DNA from: Bacteroides sp.
GTDB taxonomy: Bacteria; Bacteroidota; Bacteroidia; Bacteroidales; Bacteroidaceae
Assembly (NCBI GenBank): GCA_021201335.1
Contig: JAJQFD010000032.1
Location: forward strand, 1 to 61,429
DNA: 61,429 nt
Reading direction: 5' to 3'
The translations under genes were made by a program, and so were the position numbers. Below, one piece after another: positions 18,894-27,638 of this stretch. Below the pieces are notes generated by a model. It did not search any database, was not told where the DNA came from, and was given only the letters and a program-made list of their open reading frames with translations. Every line of letters begins with the position of its first letter. Positions within the stretch are counted from its first letter, which is position 1.

Positions 18894-19634
18894 TTAGTTA
18901 TTACGTTGTTTCACTGCTTCATACACAAAAATACCTGCTGCCACGGAAACATTCAAGGATTCAATGGTACCAAATATGGGTATCTTTACCCATTCATCAC
19001 AAAGTGCCAGGTGCTCATAAGAAACTCCTGTATCTTCAGCTCCCATAATCAGGCATATCGGTCCAGAATAATCTGCCTGTGTATAACTATAGTCGCCTTT
19101 CTCTGTTGCAGCTATTATCTTAAATCCACTGTTTTTCAGGTAATTGATGGTTTCTTTCAAATTTCTTTCCCTGCAAACGGGTAATGTATGTAATGCTCCG
19201 GCAGAAGTTTTCATAGCATCCGCATTGACTGTCACACTGCCTTTAGCGGGAATAATTACAGCATCTACTCCGGCACAATCACAGGTACGGGCAATAGCAC
19301 CGAAATTACGTACGTCCGTAATTCCATCAAGCATGATAAAAAATGGATTTTTTCCTTCTTCAAATAAAAATGGAACCAAATCTTCAGTTTTCTGATAAGT
19401 AACTGACGAAATAAAAGCAATTACCCCCTGATGGTTTTTCCGGGTAATTCGGTTGATTCTTTCTAAAGGTACCCTTTGAACAGGTATGAGAGTTCCTTTT
19501 AAAACGGCAAAAAGCTCTCTTGACAGCTCGCTCTGAATATCTTTCTTTACTAATATTTTATCGATTTCTTTTCCTGCCTGTATAGCTTCAATTACGGCTC
19601 GTACGCCAAAGATTAATTCGGATTTATCGTTCAT
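18894..19634 (-). CDS. rlmB: 23S rRNA (guanosine-2'-O-)-methyltransferase RlmB / TrmH family
   Basis: 246 residues. An N-terminal substrate-binding domain (ELIFGVRAVIEAI) precedes a SPOUT methyltransferase knot with the three usual motifs: VRNFGAIARTCDCAGV, ICLIMGAEDTGVS and IPIFGTIESLNVSVAAGIFVYEA. The family methylates a ribose 2'-OH in 23S rRNA (G2251 in E. coli). The closest match by layout is RlmB; the exact site here is not proven. Upstream gene of the pseudo-protease unit. Confidence 0.9.
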   Translation of the reverse strand: MNDKSELIFGVRAVIEAIQAGKEIDKILVKKDIQSELSRELFAVLKGTLIPVQRVPLERINRITRKNHQGVIAFISSVTYQKTEDLVPFLFEEGKNPFFIMLDGITDVRNFGAIARTCDCAGVDAVIIPAKGSVTVNADAMKTSAGALHTLPVCRERNLKETINYLKNSGFKIIAATEKGDYSYTQADYSGPICLIMGAEDTGVSYEHLALCDEWVKIPIFGTIESLNVSVAAGIFVYEAVKQRNN

Positions 19635-19726
19635 GACGCAAATATATTATTTAAATCGCTATAATAGGATTTTATTAATTAATATTATGGAACCAGAAGT
19701 ACGCCCTGCTATAGTAGGGTACAAAT

Positions 19727-19758
19727 ATAAGAAGTACTTTCTATGAAATACTTCTTAT
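19727..19758. promoter_or_regulatory. Hairpin overlapping a -7 box upstream of rlmB
   Basis: ATAAGAAGTA (19727-19736) / TACTTCTTAT (19749-19758) is a perfect 10-bp stem. Next to it the minus strand reads TATATTTG (19722-19729), a -7 match for rlmB. It may serve as recN terminator, rlmB operator, or both. Confidence 0.45.
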
Positions 19759-19800
19759 ACAGGAGTCTAAAGGATAAATATACTTCTGCTTATTTGAAAA

Positions 19801-21462
19801 TTACTTATTCAATAACTCTCGTGCGTTATTCAATGCTGCTTCGGTCAGTTTCGAACCACTTAACATGTGAGCTATTTCTGTAATACGTTCATCCTCGCTT
19901 AAACGCCGTATATGACTGTTTGTTGATGTATCATTGTCTTCTTTATAAACCCAATAATGAGCGTTACCTCTTGCAGCTATCTGTGGAAGATGCGTTATGC
20001 TAATCACCTGACGATTCTGCTCTCCCATTTCCTGCATGATATCCGCCATGCGATCCGCAATTTCACCAGAAACACCTGTATCTATTTCATCAAAAACGAT
20101 GGTTGGTAACTTAACAGCACCTGCTATCATTGCTTTGATTGATAACATAACACGGGCAATCTCTCCACCGGAAGCAACAGAAGATATTTGTTGTAAAGCA
20201 CCATTCTTATTAGCCGAAAAGAGAAAGTTCACCGTATCTTCACCTGATATGACTGGCTCTTTCCGTTGTGACATCTCCACCTTGAAACGGATATTTGGCA
20301 TTCCCAACGGAATCAAACGGTTTTGCATTTGTTTTTCCACTTCCCGCGCAGCTTTCAATCGTTTCTGCGTTAGAGAAGAAGCTAACTTCTTTACTTCCTG
20401 GAATTGTTTGTCACGCTTTTGCGTTAGTTCATCTATCAGCTCATCAAAAGAAGTAATTTCAGAAAGTCGAGCAAAAAATGCGTCTTTCAATTCAATCAGT
20501 TCTTTGATAGTAGCAACATGATGTTTCTGCTGCAAACTGTAGATTAAATCCAGACGTTCATTAACCTCTTCCAGCCTTACAGGATTAAACTCTACTTCTT
20601 CCATCCGGCTGCTTATTTCCTGAGCAATATCCTTCAATTCAATATAAGTCGACTCAATACGTTCAACCAGTTCGGAACTAGAATAATAAACTTTTTGTAT
20701 CCCGGATAAAGTATTAAATGTTTCTTTCAACCCAGAAAGTAATCCTTCCTCGTCAGAAAAAAACAGTTGGTCAGCTTTATAAAGTGCAGACTTTATTTCT
20801 TCGGCATGAGTTAACGTCTCTGATTCCTGCTCCAACAATTCCTGTTCATCTTCAGCTAGTCCGGCTTCTTCCAGTTGCTCATATTGAAATCGAATATAAT
20901 CTTCATCTGATTTGCTCTTTTCAGCTTTATCAATTAAACGATGAAGTTCTTTCTCCAGATCCTTCCATGTGGAAAAAGCTCTATGATAGTTTTCCAATAG
21001 TTCCTCATTAAATGCCAATATGTCCAATACATTTAATTGAAAATCCTCTTTATTAAGTAGTAAATTCTGGTGTTGAGAGTGAACATCGATCAACTGTTCG
21101 CCTAACTCTTTCATTTGCGTCAGAGCAACGGGAGTATCATTGATAAAAGCCCGACTTTTTCCTGAAGCAGAAACTTCACGGCGAAGAATACACTCAGTGT
21201 CAAATTCCAATTCATTTTCGTCAAAGAAAGAGTGCATCTGATAATATTCGCCAATCCCAAACCGAGCCTCGATAATACATTTTGAAGCACCTGTACGGAT
21301 AGCTTTCATATCCGCTCTTTGTCCCAACAACAAACCAATAGCACCCAGTATAATTGATTTACCAGCACCTGTTTCCCCGGTTATTACGGAAAACCCTTTC
21401 TCAAAACTGATATCCAGTTTTTCAATCAACGCATAATTCTGTATATATAACGAATGCAACAT
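19801..21462 (-). CDS. recN: DNA repair protein RecN
   Basis: 553 residues. An SMC-like ATPase that acts early in double-strand-break repair. Walker A GETGAGKS is near residue 33. The two coiled-coil arms occupy about residues 150-370. The C-terminal ABC signature region (QISSVASGGEIARVMLS) and Walker B (PTIVFDEIDTGVSGE) are intact. It is the last gene of a dnaN-exonuclease-coaBC-recN run, 9 nt after coaBC. Confidence 0.97.
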   Translation of the reverse strand: MLHSLYIQNYALIEKLDISFEKGFSVITGETGAGKSIILGAIGLLLGQRADMKAIRTGASKCIIEARFGIGEYYQMHSFFDENELEFDTECILRREVSASGKSRAFINDTPVALTQMKELGEQLIDVHSQHQNLLLNKEDFQLNVLDILAFNEELLENYHRAFSTWKDLEKELHRLIDKAEKSKSDEDYIRFQYEQLEEAGLAEDEQELLEQESETLTHAEEIKSALYKADQLFFSDEEGLLSGLKETFNTLSGIQKVYYSSSELVERIESTYIELKDIAQEISSRMEEVEFNPVRLEEVNERLDLIYSLQQKHHVATIKELIELKDAFFARLSEITSFDELIDELTQKRDKQFQEVKKLASSLTQKRLKAAREVEKQMQNRLIPLGMPNIRFKVEMSQRKEPVISGEDTVNFLFSANKNGALQQISSVASGGEIARVMLSIKAMIAGAVKLPTIVFDEIDTGVSGEIADRMADIMQEMGEQNRQVISITHLPQIAARGNAHYWVYKEDNDTSTNSHIRRLSEDERITEIAHMLSGSKLTEAALNNARELLNK

Positions 21463-21471
21463 ATTCAGTCT

Positions 21472-22671
21472 TTATTTCATCAATTCAGTCAACCGATCAA
21501 TAATATCTTTCGCTACCTCTTTTTTAGGTTTTAACTCATAGCTGGTATGGCACTGAGCATCAACAATCGTTATTTTATTCGTATCATGTCCAAAACCAGC
21601 CCCTTTATCCTTCAGGGAGTTGAGCACAATAAAGTCGAAGTTCTTTCTTTTCAGTTTTCCCGATGCATTTTGAAGTTCACAATCCGTTTCCAAAGCAAAA
21701 CCAACCAGTAATTGACCGGACTTTTTCATTTGTCCCAAAGTAGCAGCAATATCCTTGGTTGGTTTCAATCGAATCATCAAATCATCCTTTTCACGTTTAA
21801 TTTTGGTATCGACAATTTCCTGCGGAGTAAAATCAGCTACTGCAGCACAAAGTATTCCAGCATCTACTGAAGGGTAACAAACGATGGCTTTTTCATACAT
21901 GTCTGATGCTGATTCTACATTTATTCGAGTAATGTTAGGATGAGAGATATCTAGCTTTACGGGGCCACTAATTAAAATGACTTCAGCTCCTCTAATAGCA
22001 CATTCTTCAGCTAAAGCAAATCCCATCTTACCAGATGAATAGTTTCCTACAAAACGTACAGGATCAATTTTTTCGTAGGTTGGTCCGGCAGTTATCAGAA
22101 CTTTTTTTCCAGATAACACCTGATGTGCAGAGAAAAAGTCTTCCAATACCTGAATAATATTTTCTGGTTCTTCCATTCTTCCTTTCCCCACTAAATGGCT
22201 GGCCAACTCTCCCGAAGCCGGCTCAATAATATGGTTACCAAATGATCGTAAGATTTTTAGATTGTTTTGGGTAGCCGCATGAGCAAACATATCCAGGTCC
22301 ATAGCAGGAGCGACGAATACTGGAGCTTTGGCTGAAAGATACGTAGTTATCAACATATTATCTGCTATACCATTTGCCATTTTACCAATGGTAGCCGCCG
22401 TAGCCGGAGCAATAAGCACAGCATCTGCCCATAACCCCAGATCCACATGACTATTCCATGTGCCATCCCGTTGAGCGAAGAATTCACTGATAACAGGTTT
22501 ACTAGTCAGGGCGGAAAGTGTGATTGGAGTTATAAACTCTTTGCCTGCAGGTGTAATAACGACCTGTACCTCTGCCCCTTTTTTTATTAATCCCCGAATG
22601 ATATAGCAGGCTTTATAAGCTGCAATACTTCCTGTTATACCTAATATTATCTTTTTCCCATTCAAAATCAT
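21472..22671 (-). CDS. coaBC: Bifunctional phosphopantothenoylcysteine decarboxylase / phosphopantothenate-cysteine ligase
   Basis: 399 residues. The N-terminal CoaC flavoprotein (GITGSIAAYKACYIIRGL; active-site His in NSHVDLGLWAD; APATAATIGKMANGIADN) is followed by the C-terminal CoaB ligase (VLITAGPTYEKIDPVRFVGN, SSGKMGFALAEE; later LVGFALETD). It makes 4'-phosphopantetheine for coenzyme A. Its start overlaps the end of the exonuclease gene by 4 nt (ATGA), so it is translationally coupled. Confidence 0.97.
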   Translation of the reverse strand: MILNGKKIILGITGSIAAYKACYIIRGLIKKGAEVQVVITPAGKEFITPITLSALTSKPVISEFFAQRDGTWNSHVDLGLWADAVLIAPATAATIGKMANGIADNMLITTYLSAKAPVFVAPAMDLDMFAHAATQNNLKILRSFGNHIIEPASGELASHLVGKGRMEEPENIIQVLEDFFSAHQVLSGKKVLITAGPTYEKIDPVRFVGNYSSGKMGFALAEECAIRGAEVILISGPVKLDISHPNITRINVESASDMYEKAIVCYPSVDAGILCAAVADFTPQEIVDTKIKREKDDLMIRLKPTKDIAATLGQMKKSGQLLVGFALETDCELQNASGKLKRKNFDFIVLNSLKDKGAGFGHDTNKITIVDAQCHTSYELKPKKEVAKDIIDRLTELMK

Positions 22672-23444
22672 ATTTTACCTGTCATTTCGCGTAAACGAAT
22701 TTTGGTGAGCATCGCTTTGGTATTCAGTGTGAAGTCATTTCCCATAATCCAGCCATAATACCCCGGATCTCTTCGTAATACATCCGAAACGGGCATTCCT
22801 TTGTACTTGCCAAAATTAAAAACTTCCACTCCTTTTTCATCATATACCATTCTTCCTGCAAAATCCACATTCCGGTTAAAGCTTGAAAATTCCGCTAAAA
22901 AAGCAATATCATTTTGAAGAGCTTCCGGATAACGTTCCAATTGTGCTTTCAAGACCTCATAAGTAGCCCGTGTATCAGCTTCTGCACTATGTGCATCTTC
23001 CAGGCATTTCTCACAATAGAATTTATAAGCAGCAGATAATGTACGCTGTTCAAGTTTATGAAATATAACCTGTACATCTACAAACTTACGTTTGCTCATA
23101 TCGATATCTACTCCGGCACGAAGAAATTCTTCGGCTAATACCGGTATATCAAAACGATTGGAATTAAACCCAGCAAGATCAGCACCTTCTATATCACGAG
23201 CAATATTTTTTGCAACTTCCTTGAATGTCGGACAATCTACTATATCTTCATCGTAAATACCATGAATAGCCGACGATTCAGCAGGTATTGGAATTTCGGG
23301 ATTGATACGATAAGTTTTGGATTCTTCATTCCCGTTTGGATATACTTTCAGATAGCAAATTTCAACAATGCGATCCAGGTTAATATTTGTTCCTGTTGTT
23401 TCGAGATCAAAAAACACAATAGGATTTTTCAGGTTTAATTTCAT
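22668..23444 (-). CDS. DnaQ-family 3'-5' exonuclease with C-terminal ExoX-like tail
   Basis: 258 residues. DEDDh exonuclease motifs: Exo I FFDLETTGTN (Asp, Glu), Exo II AGFNSNRFDIPVL, Exo III HSAEADTRAT. After residue 200 comes a short module (FNFGKYKGMPVSDVLRRDPGYYGWIM) seen at the end of ExoX-like enzymes. Often annotated as DNA polymerase III epsilon. Its place directly behind dnaN supports a proofreading or repair role. Palindrome D separates it from dnaN. Confidence 0.9.
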   Translation of the reverse strand: MKLNLKNPIVFFDLETTGTNINLDRIVEICYLKVYPNGNEESKTYRINPEIPIPAESSAIHGIYDEDIVDCPTFKEVAKNIARDIEGADLAGFNSNRFDIPVLAEEFLRAGVDIDMSKRKFVDVQVIFHKLEQRTLSAAYKFYCEKCLEDAHSAEADTRATYEVLKAQLERYPEALQNDIAFLAEFSSFNRNVDFAGRMVYDEKGVEVFNFGKYKGMPVSDVLRRDPGYYGWIMGNDFTLNTKAMLTKIRLREMTGKI

Positions 23445-23463
23445 ATGTATTTGTATTTTAAAG

Positions 23464-23544
23464 AGTTAAGAATTTAGGAGTTAATTAGGTAGGATAGACT
23501 CAAATAATTTGATCCTTAACTAATTAACTCCTAAATTCTTAACT
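23464..23544. repeat. AT-rich long palindrome D
   Basis: A perfect 25-bp inverted repeat: 23464-23488 (begins AGTTAAGAATTTAGGAG) and 23520-23544, with a 31-nt loop. The arms extend further with mismatches. It lies between the co-directional dnaN and exonuclease genes, so it is not simply an operon end. Confidence 0.75.
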
Positions 23545-23553
23545 CCTAAATAT

Positions 23554-24678
23554 TTAATCATTCAGCATCATGGGCATCAGTAACATCAGCAAATCTTCTT
23601 CCTGTTCCTGTTCAACAGGAAGAATAACACCTGCACGTGAAGGATCAGCCAGTTCAATCACAATCTCACTGGCTGAAATATTATTCAATATGTCAATCAG
23701 GAAAGTAGATTTAAAGCCAATACTCATCGGAGTACCAGAATACTGACATACCAATGTTTCTTCTGCAGATGTAGAGAAATCAATGTCTTGTGCTGAAATA
23801 AGAATCAGATTTTCCTTTAAACCAAGTTTGATGAGACTACTTGACTGTGAAGAAAAGATAGAAACACGTTTCAATGCTCCCAGCAATAACTGACGATCTA
23901 CTGTTACTTTAAATGGATTATTTTGAGGGATAACTGAGTTGTAGTTGGGATAACGACCTTCTATGAGCCGACAAACCATCCGGTATCGTTCCATGGTAAA
24001 AATGGCATTTCTTTCATCGAACTCTACAACTACCTGTCCAAATTCTTTAGGTAATAAGCTTTTTAATAAATTAGCTGGTTTTTTTGGTAAAATAAAGGCA
24101 GCGCGTTCGTTTCCACGTGCAATCAAGGATTTGTAACGAACCAGTTTATGCCCGTCAGAAGCCACCATTGTAATATCTTCAGTGGTAATATCAAAATATA
24201 TACCGTTCATCACAGGACGTAATTCATCATCAGCCGTCGCAAACAAAGCCCGTGTAATACCACCTAGCATAACCTGGGCATCCATTTCCAAACGTACAGA
24301 ATTATCTCTTAATGTGGCCGCTGTCGGATATTCGTCTGCATTTTGTCCCATCAAGCTGTATTGCCCGTTTTGATATTTAATGGTTATTGCCAGAGATTGC
24401 ATATTAATATCAAAGGTTAGCGGTTGTTCAGGCACTTCCTTTAACGCATCCAGCAATGTTTTAGCAACTACAGCAAACTTTCCGTTGGAATCACTTTCAC
24501 TGACTTCCACTGAAGTGACCATAGTAGTTTCAGTGTCGGAGACAGTAATCGATAATTTTCCATCTTCTAGGTCAAATAAGAAACAATCGAGGATAGGCAA
24601 CGTGTTTTTTGAGTTAATAACACGACTAACAGCCTGCAAATGACTGAATAACGTTGTACTTGAAACGATAAACTTCAT
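23554..24678 (-). CDS. dnaN: DNA polymerase III subunit beta (sliding clamp)
   Basis: 374 residues, standard length, three repeated clamp domains. N-terminus MKFIVSSTTLFSHLQAVSRVINSKNTLPILDCF and the late ILVLPVEQ-like C-terminus (LPVEQEQEEDLLMLLMPMML) with the final MMPM-type strand are typical. The clamp tethers DNA polymerases to DNA. Here it heads an exonuclease-coaBC-recN run instead of standing beside dnaA. Divergent from the SSB-tailed DUF3127 gene, with palindrome E between them. Confidence 0.97.
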   Translation of the reverse strand: MKFIVSSTTLFSHLQAVSRVINSKNTLPILDCFLFDLEDGKLSITVSDTETTMVTSVEVSESDSNGKFAVVAKTLLDALKEVPEQPLTFDINMQSLAITIKYQNGQYSLMGQNADEYPTAATLRDNSVRLEMDAQVMLGGITRALFATADDELRPVMNGIYFDITTEDITMVASDGHKLVRYKSLIARGNERAAFILPKKPANLLKSLLPKEFGQVVVEFDERNAIFTMERYRMVCRLIEGRYPNYNSVIPQNNPFKVTVDRQLLLGALKRVSIFSSQSSSLIKLGLKENLILISAQDIDFSTSAEETLVCQYSGTPMSIGFKSTFLIDILNNISASEIVIELADPSRAGVILPVEQEQEEDLLMLLMPMMLND

Positions 24679-24688
24679 ATATGTTTTA

Positions 24689-24842
24689 GTTTTTAAGTTT
24701 TTGAGTTCTTAAGTTTTTGAGTTTTGGATCTGTAAAATTAATCCATTACCTTTTTAAGCTTTCAAATTAGATTTTTACCTACACAAAGATCAAAAATAAC
24801 TCAAAAACTTATAAACTTACAACTCAAAAACTTAAATCTTAA
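24689..24842. repeat. AT-rich long imperfect palindrome E (between divergent genes)
   Basis: The left arm (about 24689-24731) repeats AAGTTTTTGAGTT twice. The right arm (about 24786-24842) carries the complement AACTCAAAAACTT twice. It lies upstream of both dnaN and the DUF3127 gene, where a terminator role makes no sense. Confidence 0.65.
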
Positions 24843-24850
24843 ACGACAAA

Positions 24851-24874
24851 GTTACAAAAATAATTGTAACTTCG
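24851..24874 (+). promoter_or_regulatory. Candidate operator over the DUF3127 promoter
   Basis: GTTACAA (24851-24857) and TTGTAAC (24864-24870) form a perfect 7-bp inverted repeat with a 6-nt spacer. Its right half overlaps TAACTTCG (24867-24874), a near-consensus -7 box 25 nt before the start codon. Confidence 0.5.
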
Positions 24875-24898
24875 CCCCACAATAAAAAAAATACGAAA

Positions 24899-25285
24899 AT
24901 GGATTTTAGTGGAAAAATAATCGCAGTACTACCTCCCAAAAGCGGAGTTTCAAAAGCGACAGGAAATGAGTGGAAAGCTCAGGAATTTGTGATTGAAAAC
25001 CATGACCAATACCCAAAAAAAATGTGTTTTGAGGTTTTTGGTGCAGAAAAAATTGAGCAATTTGCCATACAAATGGGCGAAGAACTTACTGTTTCATTTG
25101 ATATTGATGCCCGCCAATGGAACGATAGATGGTTTAACAGTATACGTGCCTGGAAAGTTGAACGTGTGGCTGCAGGTGCTCCGATAGCAGATGCATCCAC
25201 TTACGGTTCTTCGGTACCTCCTCCACCTCCTACAGGAGCTCCAGAATTCACTCCTGGCAATGTAAACGATGATTTACCATTTTAA
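24899..25285 (+). CDS. DUF3127 protein with an SSB-like acidic C-terminal tip
   Basis: 128 residues. Residues 1-95 match DUF3127 (MDFSGKIIAVLPPKSGVSKATGNEW ... KKMCFEVFG ... VSFDIDARQWNDRWFNSIRAWKVERV), which looks like a small OB-fold. A Pro/Gly-rich linker (VPPPPPTGAPEF) then leads to NDDLPF at the very end. Single-stranded DNA-binding proteins have this plan: OB-fold, disordered linker, acidic tip ending in Pro-Phe that recruits repair proteins. I infer an SSB-like role. It is divergent from dnaN. The function has not been shown. Confidence 0.85.
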   Translation: MDFSGKIIAVLPPKSGVSKATGNEWKAQEFVIENHDQYPKKMCFEVFGAEKIEQFAIQMGEELTVSFDIDARQWNDRWFNSIRAWKVERVAAGAPIADASTYGSSVPPPPPTGAPEFTPGNVNDDLPF

Positions 25286-25295
25286 AAAGAAACAG

Positions 25296-25344
25296 GAATT
25301 AGTAATTAAAAATCTAAATATATTAATTTTTTAATTACTAATTC
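25296..25344. terminator. AT-rich palindrome F between convergent genes
   Basis: GAATTAGTAATTAAAAA (25296-25312) and its exact complement at 25328-25344, with a 15-nt loop. Probably a bidirectional terminator. Its sequence style matches palindromes A-E. Confidence 0.7.
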
Positions 25345-25348
25345 TCTT

Positions 25349-26797
25349 TTAATTATACTCCCCTCCTTTATAGAGAAATACCACGCTCGGATAAATGATA
25401 TCCTCACTTACGGTAAACTGGGTAGAAATTATAAATTTCCGAAAAAACTCCCTGTGCTGATTAAAAAAGGAAGGAACGAATGCATAATGTCCTATTGGTT
25501 TATCCAGGATATATTCCATATCCGCCATTTGCATCAGATTGTATTGTTGAGATAAACCGCTTATGCCTTCTTCATAAGCCAAAATATTGCTTCCTTCAAT
25601 CACTTGTTTATTTACTATTGATTGCATATAAGACGATAAACCGATACTATCTGCCGCAAGAAACAAGTTTCCTTTATAAAAATTATAATAGGTACGTTTG
25701 GGAATTTCCTTAACACCTGTCAGTTTTGAAAAAATGGTATCCAATCTCCCAGGATATATCATACACATATTCTCCAGTGAAATACTTCCATATAACATAT
25801 CGTTTACTGGAATAATAGCCATATCTGAAGGTGTATTTATTGAATCAATGGGATGGAAGGAACATGTTACCAGTGATTTTGTATCGGAAACAAAATCAAA
25901 ATAATCAGTTAAATCTGAAGCTGAACGTTTGGAAAAAAAGAAAGTGGAAGTTGGCAAAAGATCACCGGGAAAACGTTGCACAGGTAATTCATGTCGTAGT
26001 TTACCCATAAAGCTTATCGAATCATCTTTCTGGTTACTATGATTTATCCCCGAAAGATAAATAGCATGGCTATTAAACTTCAGATTGAATTCTGTCCATG
26101 AACTCAGAACCGAATTCTCACGAATAAAAATTGTTGCCGGCAGTGCAAGGGTCCTTCTACTCTCGTATATCTCATTAAATACTTGATCCGTTAAGATTGA
26201 GTTTTCTTCTTTTTGAGTATCAATAACTTGCTCAATCAATCTTTTCTGGAAACTAACAACCAGGAATCCCTCCCCAAAATAACAAGCCAAAAAACGATCT
26301 GCAGTTAATGGATAGATCGTGATTTCTTCTTCCTTATATAAAAACTGTTTGGCCGGAAAAGAACTCGTCCGGTATTTCTGGATAAACTGCTGGACAAAGT
26401 CATTATCTCCAGCTCCCATTCGACAATAAAACACCTGGTTCCACACATTCTGGGGCTCATGAAAGCTAATCAGCATCTTATTCATTTGCCGACTTAAACC
26501 GTGAGGAGTTTCTGCAAGCAGTACATTAATATGCTCTTTCAAGGCAGAAAATAAACGAGATACATATAAAAAATGTCCTTCTTTGCTACATTGTAATTCA
26601 TTGATACTATGTATAAATGAAGTAACATCATCTGTATCCACTATTGTCGATGCATTCGCAGGGATGAGTGTATATAGATCCAAAGTCTCCGCCTTTCCGG
26701 TTGTGCTTAGCCTCCAATATAAAGAAACTACAAAACCTGTACATAGTAACACTATGGAAACAAAAGTGATTATCCTTAATGACGTTCGCAATCTCAT
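25349..26797 (-). CDS. Membrane-anchored protein of unknown function
   Basis: 482 residues. An N-terminal membrane anchor (about residues 8-29, IITFVSIVLLCTGFVVSLYW) precedes a large extracytoplasmic part that begins DLYTLIPANASTIVDTDD. The opening is reminiscent of DUF3352-type proteins, but I do not recognise the family firmly. No catalytic motif stands out. It is about 80 bp downstream of the MBL-murB-lipoprotein cluster on the same strand and may belong to the same transcript. Confidence 0.7.
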   Translation of the reverse strand: MRLRTSLRIITFVSIVLLCTGFVVSLYWRLSTTGKAETLDLYTLIPANASTIVDTDDVTSFIHSINELQCSKEGHFLYVSRLFSALKEHINVLLAETPHGLSRQMNKMLISFHEPQNVWNQVFYCRMGAGDNDFVQQFIQKYRTSSFPAKQFLYKEEEITIYPLTADRFLACYFGEGFLVVSFQKRLIEQVIDTQKEENSILTDQVFNEIYESRRTLALPATIFIRENSVLSSWTEFNLKFNSHAIYLSGINHSNQKDDSISFMGKLRHELPVQRFPGDLLPTSTFFFSKRSASDLTDYFDFVSDTKSLVTCSFHPIDSINTPSDMAIIPVNDMLYGSISLENMCMIYPGRLDTIFSKLTGVKEIPKRTYYNFYKGNLFLAADSIGLSSYMQSIVNKQVIEGSNILAYEEGISGLSQQYNLMQMADMEYILDKPIGHYAFVPSFFNQHREFFRKFIISTQFTVSEDIIYPSVVFLYKGGEYN

Positions 26798-26878
26798 TCT
26801 CTCCTTACCTTTATCTGAAAGTACAAAAATAATAAAATTCGCAAATAAAAGTAAAATTCAGGCTAAAAAAATATTCTT

Positions 26879-27637
26879 TTAGATAATAATCTCTAATTGG
26901 TCATAAGTTAACTGCACATTTTCGGGTAATATTTCCGCGATTTCAGCATGCAGCCCCATATGATGACTCATGTGGATAAAATATGTTCTTTCAGCTCCGA
27001 TACGCCTGGCTGCTTCCAAAGCCTGCTCCAGATTCTGATGAGAAATATGTTCCTGAATACGAAGAGCATTTAAAATAAGCACTTCAATTCCTGCTAGAAG
27101 TTCAAAGGATTCTTCAGGCATGGTAAGCATATCTGTTATATATGCTAATTTACCAATTCGGTAACCTAAAATGGGTAATTTGCTGTGCATCACCCGTAAC
27201 GGCATAACTTCAATCTCATTGATAAAGAAAGACTGACCCGGAGAAACTTCGCGCAATACTATATCCGGAACTCCCGGATAACTTTTTTGAACAAAACAAT
27301 AAGGCATGCGCATACGCAGATTGTCAGCTACGTAAGATTCTGCATAAACAGAAACCTCTCCAAACTGGCAGAAGGGACGTAAATCATCCAATCCTCCTAC
27401 ATGATCATAATGTTCGTGAGAAATTAAAACGCCATCAATTTTACCAAAAGGAGTATTTAACATCTGTTCCCGGAAATCGGGACCACAATCCAATAATACA
27501 GTTGTATTATCTGTATATAATATAGCAGAACACCTCAATCGTTTATCGCGAAGATCTGCAGAAGTACAAACCTTGCATGTACAACCAATTTCAGGAACTC
27601 CGGTTGAAGTTCCGCTTCCTAATATCTTAAGTTTCAT
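26879..27637 (-). CDS. PhnP-like metallo-beta-lactamase-fold hydrolase
   Basis: 252 residues. The zinc motif HEHYDH is in VLISHEHYDHVGGLDDLRPF. An N-terminal GCTCKVC cluster and GTSTGVPEIGC opening are shared with PhnP (phosphoribosyl cyclic phosphodiesterase). A late FIHMSHHMGLH supplies further histidines. The family cleaves phosphodiesters. No phosphonate genes are near, so a role in C-P lyase metabolism is unlikely; the substrate is unknown. One base separates it from murB. Confidence 0.88.
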   Translation of the reverse strand: MKLKILGSGTSTGVPEIGCTCKVCTSADLRDKRLRCSAILYTDNTTVLLDCGPDFREQMLNTPFGKIDGVLISHEHYDHVGGLDDLRPFCQFGEVSVYAESYVADNLRMRMPYCFVQKSYPGVPDIVLREVSPGQSFFINEIEVMPLRVMHSKLPILGYRIGKLAYITDMLTMPEESFELLAGIEVLILNALRIQEHISHQNLEQALEAARRIGAERTYFIHMSHHMGLHAEIAEILPENVQLTYDQLEIII

Positions 27638-27638
27638 T

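Noticed and set aside
20036..20521. 161-codon plus-strand ORF inside recN
   Set aside because: Antisense shadow; recN is intact with all motifs on the minus strand.
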